The translations under genes and the position numbers were made by a program. Shown here piece by piece: positions 23,169-30,696 of a stretch of 37,610 bases of DNA (the stretch's first letter is position 1; each line of letters opens with the position of its first letter). The notes below the pieces were generated by a model. It saw only the letters and a program-made list of their open reading frames with translations. It was not told the origin of the DNA and made no database searches. Source of the DNA: JAENVT01 sp031373785 (GTDB lineage: Bacteria > Actinomycetota > Acidimicrobiia > Acidimicrobiales > Ilumatobacteraceae); NCBI GenBank assembly GCA_031373785.1, contig JANMNE010000148.1:1-37610 (forward strand), written 5' to 3'.

Positions 23169-25156
23169 TTGAAGTCGACTGCTGCGGGGGCGTCGTCGGC
23201 GCCCACCGTGGCATCGCCCGGCTGATGCGCCGTGTTGTCACTGGGGCCTTCGCCAAGGCTCTCGTGGACGATGCGGGCGACCTCGCCGCCGTCGATCGTC
23301 TCCCGCTCGAGCAGTGCCTCAGCAACCAGGTCGAGCGCTCGGCGGTGCTTCGACAGCACCTCGAATGCACGTGTCTCTTGCTCGTGCAGGATCCGGAAGA
23401 CCTCGCTGTCGATCATCTTGGCCGTGTCGTCGCTGTATTCGCGACCCTGAGTCATCAGATCTTCGCCGAGGAACACTTGCTGGTGTCCGCTCCATGCCAT
23501 TGGTCCAACGGCGTCGCTCATGCCCCACTCGCGCACCATACGGCGAGCGATCATGGTTGCCTGCTCGAGGTCGTTGGCCGCCCCGGAGTTGAGATGTCCG
23601 AACACGATCTTCTCGGCAACGCGCCCACCCATGGCACGACAGATCACGTCGTCGAAGTACTCCTTCGAATACGTGTGCCGTTCTTCCGGCAGGCTCCACG
23701 TGACGCCGAGCGCCATGCCTCGCGGCAGGATCGTGACCTTGTGCAACGGGTCGGCGTTGGGCAGCACGGTCGTGAGGATGGCGTGACCACCCTCATGAAT
23801 GGCGGTCGCCCGCTTCTCCTCCGCGCTCAGCACCAAGCTCTCGCGACGAGCGCCCATCACGACGCGATCGCGGGCGTTCTCGAAGTCGATCCGCTCGATC
23901 TGCTTGCTGCCACGGCGCACCGCGAACAGCGCTGCCTCGTTGACGAGGTTGGCCAGATCGGCGCCGCTCATTCCTGGCGTGGCTTTCGACATCACCTCGA
24001 GATCGACGTCGGGGCCCATCCGTTTATCGCGGCTGTGCACCTTCAAGATCGCCAGTCGCTCCTCGTTCTCCGGCAGCGGCACGACGATCGTTCGGTCGAA
24101 CCGGCCGGGACGCAGCAATGCGGGATCGAGGATGTCGGGGCGGTTCGTCGCGGCGAGGATCACGATGCCCTCGCTGGTCTCGAATCCGTCCATCTCTGCG
24201 AGCAGTTGGTTCAGGGTCTGCTCGCGCTCGTCGTGCCCACCACCCAGCCCTGCGCCACGCTTGCGGCCGATCGAATCGATCTCGTCGACGAAGATGATCG
24301 CCCGGCCCATCTTGCGTGCCTGTTGGAACAGATCTCGGACACGGCTGGCGCCGACGCCGACGAACATCTCCATGAAGTCGCTGCCCGTGACCGACAAGAA
24401 ACCGACGCCGGCCTCACCTGCGACCGCACGGGCGAACAGGGTCTTGCCGGTACCTGGCGGGCCGACCAGCAGCATCCCCTTCGGGACGCGGGCGCCGATC
24501 TCGCGGAACCGTTCGGGCATCCGCAAGAAGTCGACCACTTCGGTGATCTCCTGCTTGACGCCTTCGTAGCCGGCGATATCGGCGAACGTGGTCGATGGCT
24601 TGTCGGTGGTGTACGCCTTTGCTCGGCTACGCCCGATCGACATCACGTTGCCCATCTGGCCGGCAGCGCGCTTCTGCATCCACATGAAGAACCCGATCAG
24701 CAACACCAAGGGCAGCAGCAAGCTGGCCCAGCTGAGCAGCCAGTTGGAGCTCGGCGTCTTGGCCTCGAAATCGACACCCTTGGTCTGTAGTTCGACGGTC
24801 TGATTGACGTCGGGGAAGCTGTTCGGGGCCGTGCTGGTGAACTTCTCGCCGGTCTTCAAGACACCCGAGATGCTGTTGGTCGAGTTGTTGACGACAACGC
24901 TCTTCACCTTGCCGTCTTGCACGTCGGTCCAAAAGGCAGTGAACGACACCTTGTCGGTGCTCGTCGTCGGCCAGACCCGGGGGAGGGCGAACGACAGCAT
25001 CAGTACCGCGAAGAGGACCGGGATGACCCAACGTGGCCATCCGGCGCCGAGCGGGCGTCGGCCGCCGCGCTCGGGAGGCTGTTGGTCGTTCTGCGGGCCG
25101 CGACCACCCGAGCGGCCTGGCGGCGGCGGGGGAGGCGGGGGAGGCAGGTTGCTCAT
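23165..25156 (-). CDS. ftsH: ATP-dependent zinc metalloprotease FtsH
   Basis: The 663-residue protein is a complete FtsH: a proline-rich cytoplasmic start with nine prolines in a row (5-13), membrane segment 43-59, a periplasmic-side domain, membrane segment about 142-160, the AAA+ ATPase with Walker A GPPGTGKT (232-239), Walker B IIFVDEID (287-294) and arginine-finger region RPGRFDR (349-355), then the zinc protease with HEGGH (454-458). It degrades membrane and short-lived cytoplasmic proteins as a hexamer. It is transcribed alone from a TAGCAT box six bases from the ATG, diverging from the DUF3499 gene. Confidence 0.97.
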   Translation of the reverse strand: MSNLPPPPPPPPPGRSGGRGPQNDQQPPERGGRRPLGAGWPRWVIPVLFAVLMLSFALPRVWPTTSTDKVSFTAFWTDVQDGKVKSVVVNNSTNSISGVLKTGEKFTSTAPNSFPDVNQTVELQTKGVDFEAKTPSSNWLLSWASLLLPLVLLIGFFMWMQKRAAGQMGNVMSIGRSRAKAYTTDKPSTTFADIAGYEGVKQEITEVVDFLRMPERFREIGARVPKGMLLVGPPGTGKTLFARAVAGEAGVGFLSVTGSDFMEMFVGVGASRVRDLFQQARKMGRAIIFVDEIDSIGRKRGAGLGGGHDEREQTLNQLLAEMDGFETSEGIVILAATNRPDILDPALLRPGRFDRTIVVPLPENEERLAILKVHSRDKRMGPDVDLEVMSKATPGMSGADLANLVNEAALFAVRRGSKQIERIDFENARDRVVMGARRESLVLSAEEKRATAIHEGGHAILTTVLPNADPLHKVTILPRGMALGVTWSLPEERHTYSKEYFDDVICRAMGGRVAEKIVFGHLNSGAANDLEQATMIARRMVREWGMSDAVGPMAWSGHQQVFLGEDLMTQGREYSDDTAKMIDSEVFRILHEQETRAFEVLSKHRRALDLVAEALLERETIDGGEVARIVHESLGEGPSDNTAHQPGDATVGADDAPAAVDFN

Positions 25157-25162
25157 GTCGAT

Positions 25163-25168
25163 ATGCTA
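25163..25168 (-). promoter_or_regulatory. -10 box of ftsH
   Basis: TAGCAT on the minus strand ends six bases before ATG 25156, again implying a leaderless or nearly leaderless mRNA. No convincing -35 is visible. Confidence 0.4.
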
Positions 25169-25231
25169 CGGGTCTTCGGGGCAATTGGTTCTGCGGGAGA
25201 ATGCATCCACCACACGGCTGGGAGTGGCGCG

Positions 25232-25237
25232 TAATTT
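25232..25237 (+). promoter_or_regulatory. -10 box of the DUF3499 gene
   Basis: TAATTT ends six bases before ATG 25244, in the 87-base gap shared with divergent ftsH. Confidence 0.4.
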
Positions 25238-25243
25238 GACCGC

Positions 25244-25480
25244 ATGAATCGGCAATGTTCGCGGTCCGGGTGCGCGCAGGCTGCGTCGTCGACCCTCTCC
25301 TATCAATACGGCCGGGCGATCGTCTGGCTCGACGACCTCACACCCAGTCGCGACCCCCACGACTACGACCTGTGCGAGCGCCACACCGCACGACTGTCGG
25401 TGCCGAACGGTTGGCGGCTGGAAGACCGACGTAGCAGGCGCGTGCTGGTTTTCTCGGCGACATCTCGACTCGCCGGCTGA
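25244..25480 (+). CDS. DUF3499 family small zinc-ribbon-like protein
   Basis: The 78-residue protein matches the actinobacterial DUF3499 family in length and pattern: Cys5 and Cys10 near the start (RQCSRSGC), a central LSYQYGRAIVWLDDL, and DLCERH with Cys44 and His47 followed by LSVPNGW. The Cys/His set suggests a small metal-binding fold; the function is unknown. In mycobacteria the family member (Rv3258c, by recall) sits next to phosphomannomutase, and here phosphomannomutase is three genes downstream, a conserved association. Confidence 0.85.
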   Translation: MNRQCSRSGCAQAASSTLSYQYGRAIVWLDDLTPSRDPHDYDLCERHTARLSVPNGWRLEDRRSRRVLVFSATSRLAG

Positions 25481-25503
25481 ACCCGTCGCGTCCGGTGCGC
25501 CGG

Positions 25504-25509
25504 TAATCT
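25504..25509 (+). promoter_or_regulatory. -10 box of the CPBP protease gene
   Basis: TAATCT ends eight bases before ATG 25518, inside the 37-base gap after the DUF3499 gene. Confidence 0.35.
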
Positions 25510-25517
25510 GTCGGCTC

Positions 25518-26276
25518 ATGCCCGGCGCCCAGGTCTCCCCGACGCGAGTCGATCCCGGCCAAGCGGGCATCGATCTCGGCCAGGCCGCTGTCGTCTGGCT
25601 CGTCACGTGGATTGTCGGCAACGTGGTCGGCGCAACCGTGGTCTCGGCGACGGGCTACCAATCGGCGACCGACGCTCCGGTGTGGGTCACCATGGTGCTG
25701 GCCGCCGGGCTGTGGGCGCCGATGCTGGCGGGGCTGTGGTTGCTCAGCATCCACTTCGGTCGGGTCAGCCGCGGCCGCGGTCAGTTCGCAGACCAGTACG
25801 GGTTGCGCTTCAAGGTGGTCGACCTCGTCGGCGTGCCGATCGGGGTGTTGTCGCAACTCGTCGTGTTGCGGTTGGTGTATTGGCCGCTCGAGCGCGGCTG
25901 GCCGCAGACCTTCAGCCGCTCGCGTGTCGAACGGAACGCTCGCGACCTGTACGACCGGGCCCACGGCGGCTGGCTCGTCGGCCTCGTCGTCGTGGTCGTG
26001 ATCGGCGCCCCGTTCGTCGAGGAGCTGATGTACCGCGGTCTGCTGCAGGGCGCCGCGGTGCGCCGCCTCAACGATGCCGTTGCCGTGGTGGTCGTTGCTG
26101 CCTTCTTCGCTCTGATCCACTTCCGCTGGGTCGAGCTCCCCGGCCTGTTCGTCTTCGGGTTGATCCTCGGGACGTGCACGCTGCGTACCGGACGGCTGGG
26201 CATGGGCATTGCCGCCCACATGGCCTTCAACGCCACCGGTCTGCTGCTGGTGGCCTGGTCATGGACCGCGGGGTGA
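25518..26276 (+). CDS. CPBP family intramembrane metalloprotease
   Basis: The 252-residue protein has about seven membrane helices and the CPBP (Abi/CAAX-protease-like) motifs: EExxxR as FVEELMYRG (166-174, Glu168/169 and Arg173), a following His201 (ALIHFRW), and H234 with N238 (AAHMAFNAT). These residues form the metal-dependent intramembrane active site of the family, related to Rce1. Substrates in bacteria are mostly unknown. It lies between the DUF3499 gene and the GT-C-like membrane protein, 29 bases upstream of the latter. Confidence 0.9.
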   Translation: MPGAQVSPTRVDPGQAGIDLGQAAVVWLVTWIVGNVVGATVVSATGYQSATDAPVWVTMVLAAGLWAPMLAGLWLLSIHFGRVSRGRGQFADQYGLRFKVVDLVGVPIGVLSQLVVLRLVYWPLERGWPQTFSRSRVERNARDLYDRAHGGWLVGLVVVVVIGAPFVEELMYRGLLQGAAVRRLNDAVAVVVVAAFFALIHFRWVELPGLFVFGLILGTCTLRTGRLGMGIAAHMAFNATGLLLVAWSWTAG

Positions 26277-26294
26277 CACTGCATGATCGGTTGC

Positions 26295-26298
26295 GGAG
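26295..26298 (+). promoter_or_regulatory. Ribosome-binding site of the GT-C-like gene
   Basis: GGAG seven bases before ATG 26306 decides that start within a much longer open frame that would overlap the CPBP gene. Confidence 0.55.
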
Positions 26299-26305
26299 TG
26301 AAACA

Positions 26306-29011
26306 ATGGCGGCCGATATGACCGAGCTGATCGATGACCCGATCGTCGCCGAAGAGACCCTGCCGCCGACGCCGACGCCTCTCGCGCTGCCCAAGCGCCC
26401 GTTGCTCGACCGGTTCGTGTCGCGCATCGTGCGCCGGCCGCGGTACTGGCTCGATGCGCCGTGGACCAACGAACGGATCGCCAGGTACCTCACGGCGCTG
26501 ATCGTGGTGGGGGGCTCGACCTTCTCGGTGTTGAAGGTCGTGCACCTCAACTTGGTGTTCGAGAACAACACGCCGACCGGTGGCGACATGGGCGCGCACG
26601 TGATGGCGCCGGCCTATCTCCGTGATCACTTGCTGCCGCACTGGCAGCTCAGCGGGTGGAGCAACTACTGGTACGACGGCTTCCCCCTGTACCGCTTCTA
26701 CATGGTCGTGCCTGCCTTGATGATCGTGGCGCTGAACGTCGTATTCCCGTACGGGGTCGCCTTCAAGCTGGTGGCCATCCTCGGCCTGGTCACGTTGCCG
26801 GTCTGCTGCTGGGCGTTCGGTCGGCTCGCCCGCTTCCGGTACCCCATGCCCGAACTGATGGCGTTGGCGGCAACCATCTTCTTGTTCGACGAGAGCTTCT
26901 CGATCTACGGCGGCAACGTCAAGAGCACGATGGCCGGCGAGTTCTCGTTCTCGATCGCGCTGTCGTTCGCGATCCTCGGCCTCGGTGTGTTCGCGCGGGG
27001 AATGGAGACCGGCAAGTTCCGGAGCTGGGCGGCCATCTTGATCGCCCTCGCCATGTTGTGCCACGGCATCGTGCTGATCTTCGTCGCCCTCGGCGCGGTC
27101 CTGCTCTGGGCGGTCTGGATGGATCGCACGAGATTCATCTACGGGTTCACGGTGCTCACCGGGGCGGTGCTGCTCAGCGCGTTCTGGGTGGTGCCCTTCC
27201 TTGCCAACCACGCGTACATGACCGATATGAAGTACCACGGCCGGCCCGACGGCGTCTCCGATTCGTACTGGGACATGTTCTTCCCGTGGACAACATTTCT
27301 CGACATCGTGGTCACCGGCGTGGCGATCTTCGGCTTCGTCGCGTCGGTGGTTCGGCGTCACCTGGCCGGCGCGTGGTTGGGTATCTGCTGCCTGGCACTG
27401 ACCGCGTTCGTGTTCCTGGCCAAGAACTCGCTCCCCGTCATCGGCCTGCTGTGGAACCCTCGACTGTTGCCGTTCCTCTACCTGCTGCGGTTGATGTTGA
27501 TGATGGTCGGCATCGTGGAACTGGTCGAAGTCATCGTGCGCGGCGGCCGGGCGCGGTACCAACGCGGCAGCATGTGGAAGGTCGGTCTGGCGACCGCCGG
27601 CGTCGTCAGCGTGGTCGTGTTGGTGATGGAGTTGTTCCTGTTCCAGCAGGCGCCCGGCGGCCGCACGATCACACAGCACGGCAAGTCGGTCTATGCGTGG
27701 GGTATCGGCGATTGGAATCCGATCGCGCTGTCACCGACGGCCAAGGACGCGCAGAGCGACGGCTGGACGCGATACAACTTCATGGGGTACGAGGGCCGCG
27801 ACGCGTACGGCGAGTACAAGGGGCTGATCGACCAGATGAAGACGCTCGGCGCCGACACCCAACACGGCTGCGGCCGGGCGATGTGGGAGAACAACGGCGA
27901 CAACGGCCAGTACGGCACGACGATGGCCTTGATGCTGCTCCCGCATTGGACCGATGGGTGCATCGCCAGCATGGAGGGGCTGTTCTTCGAGGCCAGCGGC
28001 ACGACGCCGTACCACTTCGTGACGGCAGCGGCGATCAGCAGCAACAGCTCGAATCCGGTACGCGAGCTCCGCTACGACGACAACGACGACTCCAAAGGCG
28101 TGCCGTACCTGCAAACGCTGGGCGTCAAGTACCTGATGGTCTTCACGGAGAAGGCGAAGGCGCAAGCCGAGAAACGACCCGAGCTCACCAAGCTGGCCTC
28201 GGTCGGGCCGTGGAACATCTACCAGGTCGCCGACAGCGATCTCGTCGTACCCCTGGCGGTCCAACCGGTCGTCGTCAACCATCGCGGCGGCGACCAGCGC
28301 GAGCGCAACCTCGAGATGGGGATGAGCTGGTTCCAACATCAAGACGAGTGGGCGGCCATACCCGTCGACGACGGCCCGGCTGATTGGCAACGCATCGACG
28401 TGCAGGTCGACGCGACGCGCAGCGACGGGCTGGCCCCGGGTGCCTCGGGCCGCAAGATCGACATCGTCCAACCGGCCGAGCCGATCGTCGAGAAGAAGCT
28501 CCCTGCAGTGACCGTCAGCAACGTGCAGCTCGGCGATCAGGACCTCCGCTTCACCGTCGACCAGATCGGTGTGCCCGTGCTGGTCAAGATCAGCTACTTC
28601 CCGAACTGGCACGCCAGCGGCGCGACGGGTCCGTACCGCATCGCCCCCAACCTGATGGTCGTGGTGCCCACATCGACCAACGTGCACCTCACATACGAGC
28701 GCTCGAACCTCGACTACCTCGCCTATCTGCTGACGTTCCTCGGCATCGGTCTGCTGATCTTCATGAGGATTCGCGGCGACGTTCGCCATGCCAACACGCA
28801 TCCGTTCGGGAGCGAATCTGATCCCGATGAGTTCCAGTGGGACGAGTGGGACACCCCCGACGACACCATGTTGATCGACCCGACGCCGTCGCAGTTGTGG
28901 CGTGGCGATCCGGACGATCCGCTCGAATCCGATCTCGATGGAGAAGCGCTGGTCTGGGCGTCGCCGACCGAGCCTCCGGCCGACTTGGGCCCTCCCGGGG
29001 CTACCCTCTAG
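26306..29011 (+). CDS. Large polytopic membrane protein, GT-C/PTPS-related type
   Basis: The 901-residue protein has a cytoplasmic start, a first membrane helix at about 60-80, then the loop motif GGDMGAHVMAPAYLRDHLLP (92-111) and WYDGFPLYRFY. These resemble the first-loop region of GT-C glycosyltransferases and of the 6-pyruvoyl-tetrahydropterin-synthase-related membrane family; Asp95 would be the catalytic-type acid. About ten more helices follow to roughly 450, then a large extracytoplasmic domain, a last helix (YLLTFLGIGLLIFM) and an acidic cytoplasmic tail of about 65 residues. A lipid-linked sugar donor and an envelope acceptor are the likely substrates, by analogy. It directly precedes phosphomannomutase. 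Confidence 0.85.
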   Translation: MAADMTELIDDPIVAEETLPPTPTPLALPKRPLLDRFVSRIVRRPRYWLDAPWTNERIARYLTALIVVGGSTFSVLKVVHLNLVFENNTPTGGDMGAHVMAPAYLRDHLLPHWQLSGWSNYWYDGFPLYRFYMVVPALMIVALNVVFPYGVAFKLVAILGLVTLPVCCWAFGRLARFRYPMPELMALAATIFLFDESFSIYGGNVKSTMAGEFSFSIALSFAILGLGVFARGMETGKFRSWAAILIALAMLCHGIVLIFVALGAVLLWAVWMDRTRFIYGFTVLTGAVLLSAFWVVPFLANHAYMTDMKYHGRPDGVSDSYWDMFFPWTTFLDIVVTGVAIFGFVASVVRRHLAGAWLGICCLALTAFVFLAKNSLPVIGLLWNPRLLPFLYLLRLMLMMVGIVELVEVIVRGGRARYQRGSMWKVGLATAGVVSVVVLVMELFLFQQAPGGRTITQHGKSVYAWGIGDWNPIALSPTAKDAQSDGWTRYNFMGYEGRDAYGEYKGLIDQMKTLGADTQHGCGRAMWENNGDNGQYGTTMALMLLPHWTDGCIASMEGLFFEASGTTPYHFVTAAAISSNSSNPVRELRYDDNDDSKGVPYLQTLGVKYLMVFTEKAKAQAEKRPELTKLASVGPWNIYQVADSDLVVPLAVQPVVVNHRGGDQRERNLEMGMSWFQHQDEWAAIPVDDGPADWQRIDVQVDATRSDGLAPGASGRKIDIVQPAEPIVEKKLPAVTVSNVQLGDQDLRFTVDQIGVPVLVKISYFPNWHASGATGPYRIAPNLMVVVPTSTNVHLTYERSNLDYLAYLLTFLGIGLLIFMRIRGDVRHANTHPFGSESDPDEFQWDEWDTPDDTMLIDPTPSQLWRGDPDDPLESDLDGEALVWASPTEPPADLGPPGATL
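29002..29007 (+). promoter_or_regulatory. Possible internal -10 box before phosphomannomutase
   Basis: TACCCT ends nine bases before ATG 29017 but lies inside the end of the upstream gene, so it may be an internal promoter or chance. Confidence 0.25.
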
Positions 29012-29016
29012 GCCCC

Positions 29017-30387
29017 ATGTCCCCGACCGACCCCCTGGTGCTGGACGCCATCGTCAAAGCGTACGATGTGCGTGGCACCGTCCCCGATCAACTCAACACC
29101 GAGGTCGCCCACGCCCTCGGTGTCGGTTTCGCCAGATTCGCCAAGGCTCCTCGATTGCTCGTCGGTCGCGACATGCGCCCATCGGGTCCAGAGCTCGTCG
29201 AAGCCTTCTTCCGGGGAGTTCTCGAGCAGGGCGTCGATGTGATCGACCTCGGGTTGGCCTCGACCGACCTCGTCTACTTCGCTGCCGGCACGCTCGATGC
29301 GCCTGGCGCGATGTTCACGGCCTCGCACAACCCAGCCCAGTACAACGGGGTGAAGTTCTGCCTCGGCGGCGCCCGCGCGGTCGGACAAGACACCGGGCTG
29401 GCGGAGATCAAGACGATCGCGGCAGACGTGCTCGCCGGCCGCGGCCCGGCACCTGCATCGCGGCCCGGGTCATCGACGAGTCGCAACCTGCTCAGCGCGT
29501 TCGCCGATCACGTGGTCTCGTTCATCGACACGACCTCGATGCTCCCGCTGCGCGTCGTGGCCGACACGGCCAACGGCATGGGCGGTCTCGTGGTGCCGGC
29601 CGTGTTCGAGCGCCTGCCCAAGATCACCTTGGAAGTCATGTACGGCGAGCTCGACGGGACCTTCCCGAATCACCCGGCCGATCCGTTGCAACCGGCCAAC
29701 CAACGAGACCTGCAAGCACGCGTCGTCTCCGGCGGCTTCGACGTGGGGCTGGCGTTCGATGGCGACGCCGACCGCGTGTTCGTGGTCGACGAGACCGGCC
29801 GCGGCCTCAGCGGATCGACGACGACAGCACTGCTCGCCGCGGCGATGTTGCGCACGCATCCGGGCGCCACCGTCCTGCACAACCTGATCTGCTCCAAGGT
29901 CGTGCCGGAGGTGATCCGCGAGAACGGGGGCGTGCCGGTGCGCACCAAGGTCGGGCACTCGTTCATCAAGGAGATCATGGCCGAGACCGATGCGGTGTTC
30001 GGCGGCGAGCACTCGGCGCACTACTACTTCCGCGACAACTTCGGCGCGGACTCCGGCCTCATCGCGACGATGCTCGTGCTCGCCGAGATCAGCCGCGCCG
30101 ACACGGTGCTGTCGGTCGTGCGCAAGCCGTTCGAGCGCTACTCGTCGAGCGGTGAGATCAACACCCAGGTCGATGATCCGGCGGCGGTCATGACCCGTGT
30201 CGCAGCCGAGTTCAGCACGGAGCAGCAGGATCGTCTCGACGGTCTGACCGTCGACTGCGGGTCGTGGTGGTTCAACCTGCGCCCGTCCAACACCGAGCCG
30301 TTGCTGCGACTGAACCTCGAGGCAGCTACTCGCGACGAATGCGACCAACGCGTGGCCGAGGTCCTGGCCCTCGTGACGAGCGTGTGA
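29017..30387 (+). CDS. manB: Phosphomannomutase / phosphoglucomutase
   Basis: The 456-residue alpha-D-phosphohexomutase has all four active-site elements: the phosphoserine loop TASHNPAQYNG (101-111, Ser103), the metal loop DGDADR (248-253), the sugar-specificity loop GGEHSAHYYF (329-338) and the phosphate loop RPSNTEPLLR (422-431). GEHSAH is the form found in phosphomannomutase/phosphoglucomutase. It interconverts the 6- and 1-phosphates of mannose or glucose and should feed mannose-1-phosphate to the ManC-like enzyme. The start lies five bases after the upstream stop. Its TGA overlaps the next gene's GTG (GTGA, 30384-30387). Confidence 0.95.
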   Translation: MSPTDPLVLDAIVKAYDVRGTVPDQLNTEVAHALGVGFARFAKAPRLLVGRDMRPSGPELVEAFFRGVLEQGVDVIDLGLASTDLVYFAAGTLDAPGAMFTASHNPAQYNGVKFCLGGARAVGQDTGLAEIKTIAADVLAGRGPAPASRPGSSTSRNLLSAFADHVVSFIDTTSMLPLRVVADTANGMGGLVVPAVFERLPKITLEVMYGELDGTFPNHPADPLQPANQRDLQARVVSGGFDVGLAFDGDADRVFVVDETGRGLSGSTTTALLAAAMLRTHPGATVLHNLICSKVVPEVIRENGGVPVRTKVGHSFIKEIMAETDAVFGGEHSAHYYFRDNFGADSGLIATMLVLAEISRADTVLSVVRKPFERYSSSGEINTQVDDPAAVMTRVAAEFSTEQQDRLDGLTVDCGSWWFNLRPSNTEPLLRLNLEAATRDECDQRVAEVLALVTSV

Positions 30388-30638
30388 CAGAATCGATGAC
30401 GATGGCGCTCGACCCCCGACTCCTAGCTGTTCTGGCCTGCCCGCAGGACAAAGGCCCCTTGTACTACCTCGGCGACAGCGACGGCCTGTACAACCCGCGA
30501 CTGCACCGCAAGTACGTCATCCGCGAGGGCATCCCGGTGATGCTGATCGACGAGGCGGTCGCCGTCGACGACGCCGAACACGCGGCGATCATGACCCGCG
30601 TGAGCAGCGAAGGTCTGGCTCCGACATTCGCAGCGTGA
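30384..30638 (+). CDS. Trm112-like small protein with a reduced zinc site
   Basis: The 84-residue protein has the Trm112/YcaR-like pattern LLAVLACPQDKGPLYYL and, near the end, KYVIREGIPVML. In most relatives the first motif is CPxCK; here it is CPQDK and no other cysteine is present, so zinc binding is probably lost. Trm112 proteins in eukaryotes and archaea activate methyltransferases; the bacterial role is less clear. In actinobacteria such genes often follow phosphomannomutase, as here, with a 4-base overlap. Starts at ATG 30396 or 30402 are also possible. Confidence 0.8.
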   Translation: MTESMTMALDPRLLAVLACPQDKGPLYYLGDSDGLYNPRLHRKYVIREGIPVMLIDEAVAVDDAEHAAIMTRVSSEGLAPTFAA

Positions 30639-30684
30639 CCAGGGCGTCGGGCTGCCCGCGTACGAATCTGGAGGCACTGTGGGA

Positions 30685-30690
30685 TACGCT
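30685..30690 (+). promoter_or_regulatory. -10 box of the secreted repeat-protein gene
   Basis: TACGCT ends six bases before ATG 30697 and favours that start over the in-frame GTG at 30679. Confidence 0.4.
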
Positions 30691-30696
30691 CACACA

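Noticed and set aside
25110..25156. GC-only run of C and G triplets at the start of ftsH
   Set aside because: It simply encodes nine prolines at the N-terminus; the codons vary, so it is not a simple-sequence repeat of independent interest.
25781..27679. Minus-strand 632-codon open frame
   Set aside because: It is antisense to the CPBP and GT-C-like genes, with shadow composition.
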